Shown here in pieces: positions 42,101 through 50,510 of a DNA stretch of 64,000 bases. The notes beneath the pieces were generated by a model. That model made no database searches. It saw nothing but the letters and a program-made list of their open reading frames with translations, and was not told where the DNA came from. The stretch is from Craspedostauros australis (taxonomy: Eukaryota; Bacillariophyta; Bacillariophyceae; Mastogloiales; Achnanthaceae): positions 1,215,001 through 1,279,000 of the forward strand of contig JAMXDE010000009.1 in assembly GCA_026770025.1 (NCBI GenBank), read 5' to 3'. Made by a program: the position numbers and the translations under genes. The stretch's first letter is position 1; each line of letters starts with the position of its first letter.

Positions 42101-42592
42101 CACAACATGAGATCGCTGCGAGAGATGCAGCGCGACGACTGCGCCAACCTGATCAAGAAGCTGTCGAAGGGCAAATCCGCTGGCGCATTGAAGTCCACTC
42201 TGAATGCCATCTACAGCATGCCGCTGATCAAGATCGAGCAGAGCAAGGCGACCTTCAACCCCAGCAAGGAATCGCAAGGCGCCGGACAACGCGGCACGCT
42301 GGAGATCGAGATGGAGATCAACCGGCAGGGCGGCGGCAAGCAGAATCGCAAGGGCGTCGATGGCGGATACTCCGTCAGCTTGATTCTGGGCACCGTGAGC
42401 AGCCGTTTCCTGCTGGCGTACACGTCCTTCCAGGCACCACGCGGAGGCACCACGAAGGTGAAGAAGCAGTTGGATTTCGATTGGGCAGCGGCCAAGGCCA
42501 GCGGCGGCGAGGATAGCGGCTTCGTCATCCTGCGCGTCATCATCGAAGGCGTTCGTGGCCTTGACACGGAGGTGCTTGTTCCTCTGAAGTGA
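36134..42592 (+). CDS. BRR2: U5 snRNP helicase Brr2 (SNRNP200)
   Basis: 2152 residues from the ATG at 36134 (MEELLTQIEEEQGFGK), close to the human length of about 2136. Brr2 unwinds U4/U6 to activate the spliceosome. Two Ski2-like helicase cassettes are visible. The first has Walker A APTGAGKTN at 350 and LLIIDEVHLLADERGAV. The second has APTGSGKTF at 1222 and LLVIDEIHLLGEDRGAVLE. Each is followed by a Sec63 domain (about 840-1150 and 1690-2140; SMTDLGRTAAHFYI, LGSACSNYYLQY). The QIFGRAGRPQFD and QMIGRAGRPGFD motif VI copies are intact. A low-complexity insert (about 1364-1415, Ala/Asp/Thr-rich with AAAAATT) interrupts the second cassette between motifs II and III. Single exon, nuclear. Nine genes in the window carry introns that need this activity. 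Confidence 0.97.
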   Translation: MEELLTQIEEEQGFGKTKETYSKQQVQEALNRFIAALRDYIPVLQHQEEESKLNERGDDAADGISMRWLMEVCAKVPSQIGTQQLARAIWDASQLQDESTQQEALFTALGPSDAAMEVLFEIMPQLSQIQHNITAQDFGETTSPFVTQTILDPQEAQRQKLKQEALDAAHIAAITKAEAEALMGPGDMSGATHTVTRKSEQKAQKAAKKAAQRAAKALQRAKDAGAILEESELLSVEQSAYGDGGLMNRGTEELQAIQNALMPEGSRKHYAEEGLPKDTEREFNDDIGYDKVTIPYAKLDPSTLHERLNIADIMDEDCAQVFAGTKSLNPMQSTVYDTAFNRRENMLVCAPTGAGKTNVALLAVAAHFRDVGLISYRDEEDLMDTGDKVVYIAPMKALAQEVVEKFGAKLKPLRLIVRELTGDMQLTRAEAQSANVIVTTPEKWDVVTRKSGNDDNSLGNQCGLLIIDEVHLLADERGAVIESVVSRLHRLVESRQRQQRIVGLSATLPNYTDVAEFLQVPPKGLFYFGPEYRPVPLQQSFIGVTGDERKRFQMEKKMNLVCYEIVKDSLERGYQVMVFLHSRKGTGDTATALAESASAEGTLDRLFITQGDEGPNGAAYSRYADRAKKSRNREVTNHFHNGMGIHHAGMLRGDRKLSEQMFADGAIKVLCCTATLAWGVNLPAHTVIIKGTNIYNPEKGKMTDLSILDVQQIFGRAGRPQFDTSGEATLITDHKALPRYLKKMVMAVPIESNFIKQLTDHLNAEIVGGTVTTVNEAVTWIGYTYLYVRMLKNPLAYGITQDQKNDDPMLRERCRELVMMALEELTSNKMVTYGANSGNLSMTDLGRTAAHFYIQAESVSTFNQMLGARRSPTDSDLFSIIASATEFEQMRLRPEEQEELDKLRKECPLKYDGPIHDSTTKAFVLMQTYISRTRVKGFTLVSDMNYIAANAGRVTRAIFEMCMKQSKAAIALKLLKIAKCFDYRFWWFQSPLRHFEEEIKDNIIKALESRLQTRNMGSFDTTLQLLDMTPDEVGQICRLKREGGRKIQRTIRLLPRPKVITRVMPVTNDVLRFKIEVHPDFAWNGRWHRGAQSYWIWIEDSDSDRIHHSEHITFSKKNYPEPVTLDVPVPAFRPLPSQYFVRVVSDSWVGVETVDAVSVSALNLPKHKNTFTNLLDLTPLPTTALQDVRYEGLFSHIETFNPVQTQLFHVLYHTNTPVLLGAPTGSGKTFVAEIALLRMKRLYPNGICVYIAPLKSLARERLKEWTKKLSSPPLKWTILELSGDTHHDQRSLDRADVLVCTPEKWDLISRGWRGTVDPLAGSNTSNKREFIQRVRLLVIDEIHLLGEDRGAVLEAIVSRTRFISRHLQQAGVKAADTDASHVAGGADANASDSLTTTKATATAAAAATTGGRQEEIVRIVGLSTAVANPLDLADWMGIDISDHGPLAKRGLYNFRPSIRPVPTKVHIQGYPGKHYCPRMATMNKPCYAAIKEHAPDRPSLIFVASRRQTRLTAFDIISYAAADMNPKAFLGCNDVYIESIAETLQDEALRHTIQFGIGLHHAGLSASDRDVVERLFLSGEIRVLVATATLAWGVNLPARLVIVKGTEYYDGKSSRYVDYPLTDVLQMIGRAGRPGFDTIGIAVVMAETSKKVFYKKFLFSPFPVESCLSERLCENLNAEVAIGTVNSILDATGYLSWTFFARRVKQNPIYYGAESSSPEHVQEFLLSRAKEALEKLEKEGCVKIGEADGLDAPVEVTTLGSACSNYYLQYRTPRQMQFGIRQARKIILQQIQAEEDPSRYGRNDNSISVGIPVNFVRPTRLNEVASAWLLYALSSTHEFDELPVRHNEEIMNEELSDELMWGPDTAAVVSGQSERTYVNPEIYEDPHTKCFLLLQAYLERAKLPISDYINDTKSVIENTPRLLAAMNFIALQDGTTEGSFELVTQFSIVRQVMETRTTPASDPMSQVPGLNADLVHRLSTKPKHGNAKAHNMRSLREMQRDDCANLIKKLSKGKSAGALKSTLNAIYSMPLIKIEQSKATFNPSKESQGAGQRGTLEIEMEINRQGGGKQNRKGVDGGYSVSLILGTVSSRFLLAYTSFQAPRGGTTKVKKQLDFDWAAAKASGGEDSGFVILRVIIEGVRGLDTEVLVPLK

Positions 42593-43332
42593 AGTGCTGA
42601 AGTTCTGAAGCGCTGAGCTGAGAAGCGAAGTTGACGAATACTTGGGCAGACCACGTACGAAATAGAATACGATGTACTCCACACATGTACCTATGGTAGT
42701 GTGGGCAGATCATGGAATGATTCAGGGGATGAAGAGCGGATCGATCACGGAATTTGGAGTCATCGCCAGTTCCCATTTGGTTCGGGTTTGGAGTGGAAAA
42801 GAAGAAAGCGAACTGGCTGAATCAGACGAAGAGAATGGCGCACAGAAAGAAACTAAACGAGTCCTCTGAGTTTTCGTTGCAATTACGTTCGTCGCTCTTG
42901 TCGCATGCGACATGAAGTGGCCAACGTCAGTCCCATTCTCCGCCATCCACCAACCAAAAACACGCAACAACGGAGTTGTGCACATCCACCTGTTTCTCTG
43001 TTTTTGTGCGTAGCCACGTTCGTACGAATCCGGGGCACAACAAACACACGCGAGAAGAGAGGAACACAACCACAGAGGGAGAGAGAGAGGAACCAAAACA
43101 ACGAAGAAGGAAGAAACACCAACAAAGCAAGGAAGCAGAGATTGCCTGGAGTTTGAGATAGCTCACAAAAACAGATCAGACCAGCAATACAGCAATACAG
43201 AAATACAGCAACAGCAGAGACATCGCAGCCCAGTGATTGTGCAAACGCAACCGGAATAGGAATAGCAATAGCAATAGGAAAGTGACAGCAGCAGCAGGAG
43301 CAGCAATAGAAGCAACAGCAAACGAATCAAAG
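42593..43332. promoter_or_regulatory. Intergenic with AGC/AATAGC repeats
   Basis: 740 bp between Brr2 and the DUF2358 gene. The last 130 bp is purine-rich with AATAGC and CAGCAG microsatellites, probably 5' UTR of the next gene. No other gene is seen. Confidence 0.45.
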
Positions 43333-44447
43333 ATGCTTCGCACGATCATAGTAGCAGCGTGCTTCGTCACGACCAGAGGATTCGCTCCACAGCATGTCCG
43401 CTTGGACGTTGCGGCAAATACGGTGGCACAATCCTCCTCGATGCCATTCATTGACATTGTGCGCATGAACAGCAACGAAACCACCATAACCAGCAGCAGT
43501 GTCGGTCAGCAGCAGTTGCCACCCGTGATCCGCTCCATCGCCGACGAACGACGTGAATTCCAAATGAATCTGGGCAAGGCCATGGACACGATCCGCAAGG
43601 ACATGCCAGAAATACTGAGACGGAAGCCTGGTAAGTTCGTGAGAAAGTGCACGCGTGCTGGTTGATCGGCATGTTGTGGTGTTACCTTGTGGTGGCACCT
43701 TGTGGCGCAGCGACCCAATGGAGGAATGGGGGGTTGGGTGTGGACGTCGGAGACGAAGAAATCTGCCTCAGAATGGATTCTTTTCCGCAGATTCGGTGTT
43801 GGCACAACACGTGCTGATGTGGATGCTGATGTCTGATGTCTGATGGCCTCGTATTAGTACTGTTCAGCGTAATTGCATTGGATGTCACTTCACAGCGAGT
43901 CTCACAGTGCATATTCCATCCATCCTTGCCATCACTTCACTTCATTCACACTCTGCTTCACGTTCACGTTATCTCCGCTCCTTTGTTACCTCAACAATCA
44001 TCCCAACACGCACTTACACACATAGACTACTCCATCTACCACAAGGACATCACTGTCGTTGATCCATCCGGTGTCACAATACAGGGACTCGACAACTACA
44101 AGTCCTCCATCAAATTCTTGCAGACCTTCCTAAAGTTCTGGTTCAAGGAACGTTCCGGTCTTCAATTCCGCATGGTGTACGACTTTTGCAGATCCTCCAT
44201 CAAGGTGTCATGGAATGCCGTCCTGATACCCAAAGTGCCACTGGGCAGGCCCGTCTACGTCGATGGAATCTCCGTCTACAAACTGGATGTCGAATCGGGC
44301 AAGATCATGGAGCACAAGTTCGAGAATCTCATCATCAACAACACGCCCGTCGTGCCACCGTATGGCATGTTCTCCATGATGCAGCAGGATCTGATGGGAT
44401 TGACGCCGCAAGGTGTTGTGAGTCCAGGTATTCCGGCAGGAATATAA
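43333..44447 (+). CDS. Plastid DUF2358 (NTF2-like) protein (two exons)
   Basis: Exon 1 43333-43630 (ATG; donor GTAAGT), intron 43631-44025 (395 nt, acceptor CACATAG), exon 2 44026-44447. Split codon g|ac; product about 239 residues. Signal peptide MLRTIIVAACFVTTRG then FAPQ, a textbook ASAFAP-type plastid junction. The mature domain matches DUF2358: DYSIYHKDITVVDPSGVTIQGLDNYK, then VSWNAVLIPKVPLGRPVYVDGISVYKLD, then GKIMEHKFENL, with the NTF2/SnoaL-like alpha+beta cone. DUF2358 proteins are common in cyanobacteria and plastids; their biochemical role is unknown. The exon junction falls right before the DYSIY signature, which supports the splice model. Confidence 0.85.
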
Positions 44448-44879
44448 TCTTCATTCGCAACATACGACATGCCATAGAGCGCAATCGATATTCGTCACAA
44501 GGAAGATAACTTGAACGTGTTAATCCACATACGTATTGTAGAATACAATCGAACCCTAATCATGTAGCGAGTAAATTAGCTGGATGCATATGCGTACGCG
44601 TTCTGTCTTGCTTTGATAGGATGTGACGGAGGACGGGGTGGGGTGGATACGATGCGGACTGCGGCATCAAGGCACGTGACGAAGTTGTGTGTGGGTACGC
44701 ACTTGCGATCTTTTGATTGATTGTTGGAGCGACAAACATGGTTATTGTGTGGTTCCTACCATCTCTTGCGACTCTTGTTGTGGTGTTTGTTGTGGACCCA
44801 GCATGGATGGATGTGTCCGCCCACACCCACACCCATTCCCCACAAAACACAACAACGACAATACACAAACAGCACAGTC
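44448..44879. promoter_or_regulatory. Intergenic, upstream of pyridoxal kinase
   Basis: 432 bp between two genes on the same strand. It should hold the terminator of DUF2358 and the promoter of pyridoxal kinase. No motif is singled out. Confidence 0.4.
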
Positions 44880-46091
44880 ATGGGCAAGCGCGTGTTTTCT
44901 ATCCAGTCGCATGTGGTGCATGGGTGTAAGTTACGTATTCTAGAGAGTCGAGTAGATAGAGTCGAGTTGAGTAGTGCTGTTGCATGTCAGTATTCGTATG
45001 GAGAGACTGATGGCTTTGCGCAACGTGGAAGATCGCGCCAGCTCGTCCGTTGCAGCATATAACAGTAAAGTACGTACCATGGCATGTGCTCTATGGCTGC
45101 CAGCCAACGCATTGTGCACATCAGAAGAGCAAGAACAAACCAATCCAGCACTCGCTCATCCATTCCATACTGCACTTCTCCTCGCCACTCTTTCCAACCG
45201 TCATACCATACGAATACAACTTGATGTTCTTGCAATTGTGCATCAGATGTCGGCAACAAGGCCGCCGTATTCCCGTTGCAACTGCTTGGATTCGATGTCG
45301 ATTTCATCAACTCCGTCCACTTCAGCAACCACACAGGATACTCCAAATGGTTGACAGGACAGGTCCTTGACGGCAACCAGCTCCAAGAGGTCATGAAGGG
45401 CCTCGAGGAGAACGAGCTCCTGGACGACATCGGACACGTCCTCACAGGATACATCGGATCAGCTTCCTTCCTCTCCAGCGTCCTCGACGTCCTGCAAACG
45501 TTGCGCAAATACTCCAAGAACTTCCGATTCGTCTGCGATCCCGTCCTCGGTGATGAAGGCAAGTTCTACGTGCCGGAGGATCTCGTCGCCGTCTACCAAA
45601 CCAAGGTCATCCCCATGGCCGACGTCGTGACGCCGAACCAATTCGAGGCCGAGCAACTGACGGGCATCGCCGTCACGGACATGGCATCGGCCAAGGCGGC
45701 ATGCGACAAGCTGCATGCGATGGGTCCCTCCATCGTCTTCATCACGAGCGCCGTCTTCGGCGAGGATGAAAGCACCATCTCCATTCTGGCGTCGCAAAAG
45801 ACGACGGATGTTGCCGAGATTTGGCGTATCGACTGTCCGCGTTTGGCGGGACAGTTCACGGGAACCGGCGATCTGACGGCGGCCCTGTTGTTGGCGCATA
45901 CGGCCGATGCCGATTCGGACAAGTCGCTGGGCGCAGTGTTGGAGATCGTCATCAATACGATGTACAGCGTCATCAAGAAGACGCACGAGGAGGCTGGTGA
46001 GACCGTCAAGTCGAAGGAACTGCGATTAATCCAGTGCAAGTCCATCATCGAGAATCCGCCGTCGTTGTTTACAGCCAAGAAGGTGACGTAG
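44880..46091 (+). CDS. PDXK: Pyridoxal kinase (two exons)
   Basis: Phosphorylates pyridoxal, pyridoxine and pyridoxamine to the 5'-phosphates in vitamin B6 salvage. Exon 1 is only 46 nt (44880-44925; MGKRVFSIQSHVVHG). The intron is 44926-45246 (GTAAGT...CATCAG, 321 nt) and exon 2 is 45247-46091. The split codon t|at restores HGYVGNKAA, the conserved N-terminal signature. Product about 296 residues. The ribokinase-like fold shows VLTGYIGSASF, the ADVVTPNQFEAEQLTG segment and the GTGDLTAALLLAH anion hole with the catalytic Asp. No targeting sequence, so cytosolic. All family hallmarks are present. Confidence 0.95.
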
Positions 46092-46378
46092 ACCGAACGC
46101 TCTCTAGAGAGAATGATCACATTCACAACATGATTTGCGATTGAATGAGAGCCACTTTTTGGCGCTACTCGTATTCTGTTAGTGGCTCTGGTGACCTAGT
46201 ATCTGGACATGGTACGGCATGTTCCATGATCATTGCCGCTCCTGTTCGCATCCACATCCTCGTACCCGTGTTGTTACATCCACCCATACAATTGCGTCGC
46301 ACACCCGTATTAGTACAACCAGAGCACTCCACTCCACTCCATTGCCCTCTTCTCAACTCTCGTCTAATCACGAGTATT

Positions 46379-47957
46379 TCACATCCCTGCCAGCTCCTTC
46401 TCCAGCTCCTCGATCTCTAGCGCTTGCAGCTCCTTCATCAAATCGCTGTCGGATCGCTCCATCTGACCCTCCGTGCCTTCGGGAAACGCCAACAGCAGCG
46501 GTTCCGCATCGGCCAGCTTGTACTTCTCCATCTTCTTCATCTGAATGCCGGCCTGCAGCTTCTTCTCTTCCGGCACGTGGTGCGGAACCCGTTCAAAGTA
46601 CACCGACGAATTGTCCTTCTCCCAGTACCGCAGCAGCTTCTTCATGTGCTCCCGCAGCTTCTTGATGTCGGCACCCAACGGGATGAGGGCGCGGGTCGAG
46701 TTGGCGTCGGGAATGCCCTTGCCGGCGGCCGAGCTGCGCACCTGGATGGCCTCCATGGCATCATGCAGGATGGCGATGGCGGTGCCGTACTCGCCCTGCT
46801 GCTCCCACAGCGAGCGGGCGTGAAAGTACTGCGACAGGGATCTGTGTATCTGCGTTTGGAATGTGATGAGCGTGAAGAAGTCCTTGTCCATGCGCGCCAT
46901 CTGCTTGAAGCTGTCCTCGCGGACGGCGGCGACGAAGGCCTCGAGCTGTTCGGCGATGCCGAAGCAGAGCTTGGCGACGAGGCTGTAGTTGGGCGTGCCG
47001 GATTTGATGAGCACGGTGGCGACGGCCATCTGCTGTCCGTTGGCTTGGAACAGGATCTTGAGCGCGCTCGCGATGCCCAACGAACATTCGATGGGCAGTT
47101 GGTCGGCATCGATCTTGCTGCCGCGCGAGATCCATTTGGGGAGTTGGTCCTTCGACAGGAAGTCGAATATGCCCGCTGCCGCAGCGTATTCTCGACTGGC
47201 GATGGCGAACTCTCCCGCCATGCTCGCCTCGGTGGCCACACCGGCCTTGCCCAACCCTTCCGCAAGCATGGACATGACGAGGTCGAACATGATGGCCTCC
47301 GATTTGAAGAACTTCTTCTGGTCGTTCTCCACGCCGGAGTTCCATTCGAAGATCAGCCGTTCTGTTCTCGTGTGTGAGTGGGAGTGCAATGTGGTGAGAG
47401 TAGGTTGATATTATGCAAAGTAGAGGACTCTGCTCACGTGTGATGATATTGATTGAGGCCTGAATAACAGTCTGCTTTGATTGAGACAGACAAACGCAAC
47501 GCAATGCAGAACACAGCACGAGACCATCACAACATCATACTCCACAAACAAACAAACAAACAAACAAGCAATGCCATGAACACATCCACATATGCTACAA
47601 TGCAAAACAACACAATACAACACACTCACCATCCAACTGCGCCAGTTCCGGCTGCACCTTGCACGTGAGCAGGATCTGGCTGATGAGCGGCTGGTACCGC
47701 TTGGCATCAGCCACGACGCGTTCATGCGAGACCTTGTCGGACGTCACGGCGTTGTTGAGCTTCTGACGTTCCTGACCCGCCTTGATCATGATCTTGCGCG
47801 TCTTGGGGTGCGAGCCCATGGTCTTGAAGGCGCGTGCGAAGGAGACGTTGCGGTTGGGATTCATCTTGGGGACGCGGAAGCGGTGCACGCACGATGCCAG
47901 CCGGATGGCGGAATCGGGGTGGCCGTAATCCTCCTTGGGGGGCTCAAAGTCGGCCAT
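46379..47957 (-). CDS. BRO1-domain protein, BROX-like (two exons)
   Basis: Exon 1 47957-47630 (ATG, MADFEPPKEDYGHPDS; donor GTGAGT), intron 47629-47362 (268 nt), exon 2 47361-46379. Split codon g|aa; product about 436 residues. The BRO1 domain covers most of the protein: LDERLIFEWNSGV, FDLVMSMLAEGLGKAG, AGEFAIASREYAAAAGIFDFL, CSLGIASALKILFQANGQQMA, and YSLVAKLCFGIAEQLEAF. BRO1 domains bind ESCRT-III CHMP4/Snf7 and act in endosomal sorting. The length fits BRO1-only proteins such as BROX, not full ALIX with V and Pro-rich domains. No CaaX box is seen at the C terminus (LEKELAGM). The intron contains a (CAAA)n run. Confidence 0.85.
47545..47567. repeat. (CAAA)n microsatellite in an intron
   Basis: About 23 bp of CAAA repeat within the intron of the BRO1 gene. 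Confidence 0.8.
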
Positions 47958-48586
47958 GTTGGTTGCTGTATGAGGATGAGTATGCTTGTTATGGTTAACT
48001 TGTTGATTGGCTTGGACAGAGGCTCCAGTCCAGTTCACAGTGATGGTGATGGCAATGCAAGAATCAAATGGGTAAGACTAAGACTTGGTCCTTCTCGTTT
48101 GTTGTGTCAACTTCCATTTGTGATCTTTCATGATTCGCTTCGCCTCTGTTTGTCGTGCGTTTCGCGAGGGAGGATCCGTTGGGTTGTTCGCACAAAGGCC
48201 TTGGTGAGATTTGGGTCGTGCTTTTGGCGATGATTTGGAGCAAGACTTGATGACGTCGATGACTACATTCCTTGTTCATAGACTCTCTCCATCCACACTC
48301 GCAATTCGTGTTGCAATGACAGTCCGCGGTCAAGCCATCGTGTGCTGGATGCTGGATTCAACCACAGTACTCTATTGCGCAGGGCACACGAGATCCAACC
48401 CCCAGACTCCAGTGCAACCTGGTGTCGCTGCTTCTGTGTGATGTGACCCTATGTTCTCCTATGTATTGTTAGTAGTGGGGTTTCAGGAAGTTGGATTGAG
48501 TACAGATTGACCGGTGCAAAAGAAGGCCTTACATTCCGTGGCATTCCATTCCATTCCATTCCATGACATGCAAACTGAACTCCACT
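47958..48586. other. Intergenic
   Basis: 629 bp between the BRO1 start and the Vti1 stop. It contains (ATTCC)n-like CATTCCATTCCATTCC near 48540. No gene recognised. Confidence 0.5.
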
Positions 48587-49836
48587 CTACTTCTTCTTTG
48601 CCAACCAAACGAAAGCCCAAATATTCATGCACACGAGGATGACGATCATGGCGTACAGCCCCAGCTTGCTGCGCCACACCTTGCGTGACATGGACGCCAG
48701 AATGGTACCGGCCTGTCGGGCAGCCGCCAGTGTTGCGTCGACGTTGGAGTTGGCATTCTGCAGCTGCTCCCGCTGCGTCCCCATTTGGCCCAACGTGGAG
48801 TTGCCGATGGCCTCCGATTCCAGCATCAATCTGACGTTGGCAACAGGAGAAGCAGCAGTGGGAATAAAGAATAAGACGGGAATGGAGAATGGACAGTGGG
48901 GTGTGTGAGCATGCAGGAACCAGTGGGAACAGTGCAAGGAAGATCGATGGGTTCTTGGCGTTCATACCAATCGTGCTCAATCACAATTGAGATGATCCAG
49001 TTTTGAAACGATTGCAACCCAAACGGTGAACCTGCGCGTGACCATGCTCTGGTCCGATTGCGCTCAATACCAGCTCCACAAACACACCAATGCACATTCT
49101 GTAGCTGCACTCACGACCTGGATTCCCGCAGCATATCATCCGAATTGGTAATCAAGCTCTCCAAATCGCGACTGTGCTGATCCATGCCACTCTGATGACT
49201 GGCGAACAGCTGCTCACGGCTCTGCGCGTTGGTGGGTGGCATTTGCTGCAGAGCACGCGCCACCTCTTTGGCCAGAGGAGTAATGTCGCGATCGATGCGC
49301 TGCTGGGCTTCCTTGACCTTCATGGCATTGCCGTCTACCTCGGCCAGACCTTGCATGGCGGTGGCGCATCCTTGCGCCTCACCGATCAGTCGCTCGCATT
49401 CCACCAAGGTATCGCGGGATTTTGTGCCAGCCAGGAATCCGCGGATGCGGGAGAGATGGGCGTTGTAGTCCTGCGCGGTGGTGGCGAGTTGCCAGTCAAT
49501 TTGTTGTTGTTGTTGACGTAGTGAATGCGTAGATTAGAGTATGTGGAGTATAGTACGTTGGTGAGTTAGGTGATTGCTTCGGTCAGAACCAAATAGCGGA
49601 AGGAACAACGGCATCAGCAGCAGTCCTGCACATGGATCCCATCTTGGTGACTCTTCGACGCTGTACCACCGCCAACACCACCACCATGGCATCGAGCAGG
49701 GTCTGCGGAACACACTCAGTCAGTCGATCTGCAGAATCACAAGCACGAAGCAACAATACTCTATTCCATAATGTAACAATATGCTCCACAGTGCTTGTCG
49801 ATGTCGTACCCGTTCGAAGTCTTCGTACGATTCCAT
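48587..49836 (-). CDS. VTI1: Vti1-type Qb-SNARE (three exons)
   Basis: Exon 1 is 27 nt: 49836-49810 (ATG; MESYEDFER; donor GTACGA). Intron 49809-49471. Exon 2 49470-49115 (acceptor CGCGCAG, starts DYNAHLSRIRGFL; donor GTGAGT). Intron 49114-48831. Exon 3 48830-48587. Phases 0 and 2 match; product about 208 residues, near yeast Vti1 (217). The N-terminal helical domain has CERLIGEAQGCATAMQGLAEV. The SNARE motif is LMLESEAIGNSTLGQMGTQR then ILASMSRKVWRSK, with the central Gln in GTQREQL, close to metazoan VTI1B. It ends in one TM helix (LGLYAMIVILVCMNIWAFVWL). Vti1 acts in Golgi-endosome-vacuole fusion. Exon 1 is inferred; an alternative donor 4 nt upstream of exon 2's end also keeps the frame. 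Confidence 0.8.
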
Positions 49837-49913
49837 GGTGATTCAAAAACTTGGCAGCTTCAACTCTGTCTCTTGCTCTTGCTCCAATCGACTCTACTTT
49901 GTTCTATCCTGCA
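49837..49913. promoter_or_regulatory. Compact divergent promoter candidate
   Basis: Only 77 bp separates the Vti1 start (minus) from the next plus-strand ATG. If the small gene at 49914 is real, both share this interval. Confidence 0.3.
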
Positions 49914-50219
49914 ATGAAACGTCAGTGGTTTCCTTCCTTCCTGGTTCTCTGGGGAGTACTTGTGCAGACGATGGCTGCAGTGGCGATGATGATCTTGGAA
50001 ACGATGTTCTTCTTGCAATCTGCACAGAGTAGTCTCTTCGCTCACTGTCTCTCTGTTTCCTCTCCTTTTTTCATCGTGCCGGTTTCTTGCTTCCCACCAC
50101 CCACAACAGTGGTCACCGCCATGGTCGCCTTCGTCCGCCACAACGAACTCGAACGCTCCATCCGAGTCGTGTGTTGGTCGATCATGTTCCATCATGCTTC
50201 TTCTCTCTTGTTTCGGTGA
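49914..50219 (+). CDS. Small membrane protein, tentative (probable intron)
   Basis: An ATG at 49914 opens MKRQWFPSFLVLWGVLVQTM followed by AAVAMMILETMFFLQ, a hydrophobic hairpin or signal anchor. A pyrimidine-rich stretch looks like an 81-nt intron (50029-50109, GTAGTC...CAACAG), whose removal keeps the frame and gives about 74 residues: then MVTAMVAFVRHNELERSIRVV. Without splicing the product is about 101 residues. No family is recognised; further 3' exons are possible. It is divergent from Vti1. Confidence 0.35.
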   Translation: MKRQWFPSFLVLWGVLVQTMAAVAMMILETMFFLQSAQSSLFAHCLSVSSPFFIVPVSCFPPPTTVVTAMVAFVRHNELERSIRVVCWSIMFHHASSLLFR

Positions 50220-50510
50220 ATCAAACATCAACGTCACACTCATGTCGCATACGACAAATCAATGCAAGATCATCTCCTTGTTCATCCATTCGTGCATAAC
50301 CAGCTTGTCACGACTCGATTGTTGTTCCTTCCTCCGCCAATGCGCAAGTTTGGTGGCGGTTCTGCTCCCTTCACCAATCGCCGCCAATCACCACAACACC
50401 ACTCCGCCTCTCATTCTGCCTGTTGCTCCGCACAACAATGACGATGGCCATCACAGGGAAGATTCATTAGAAATACTCCAACAACCACGGAAGCAGCAAC
50501 AACACGCGCA

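Noticed and set aside
46424-47377. 317-residue plus-strand open frame
   Set aside because: Antisense to the BRO1 gene; His/Leu-rich composition typical of a shadow frame.
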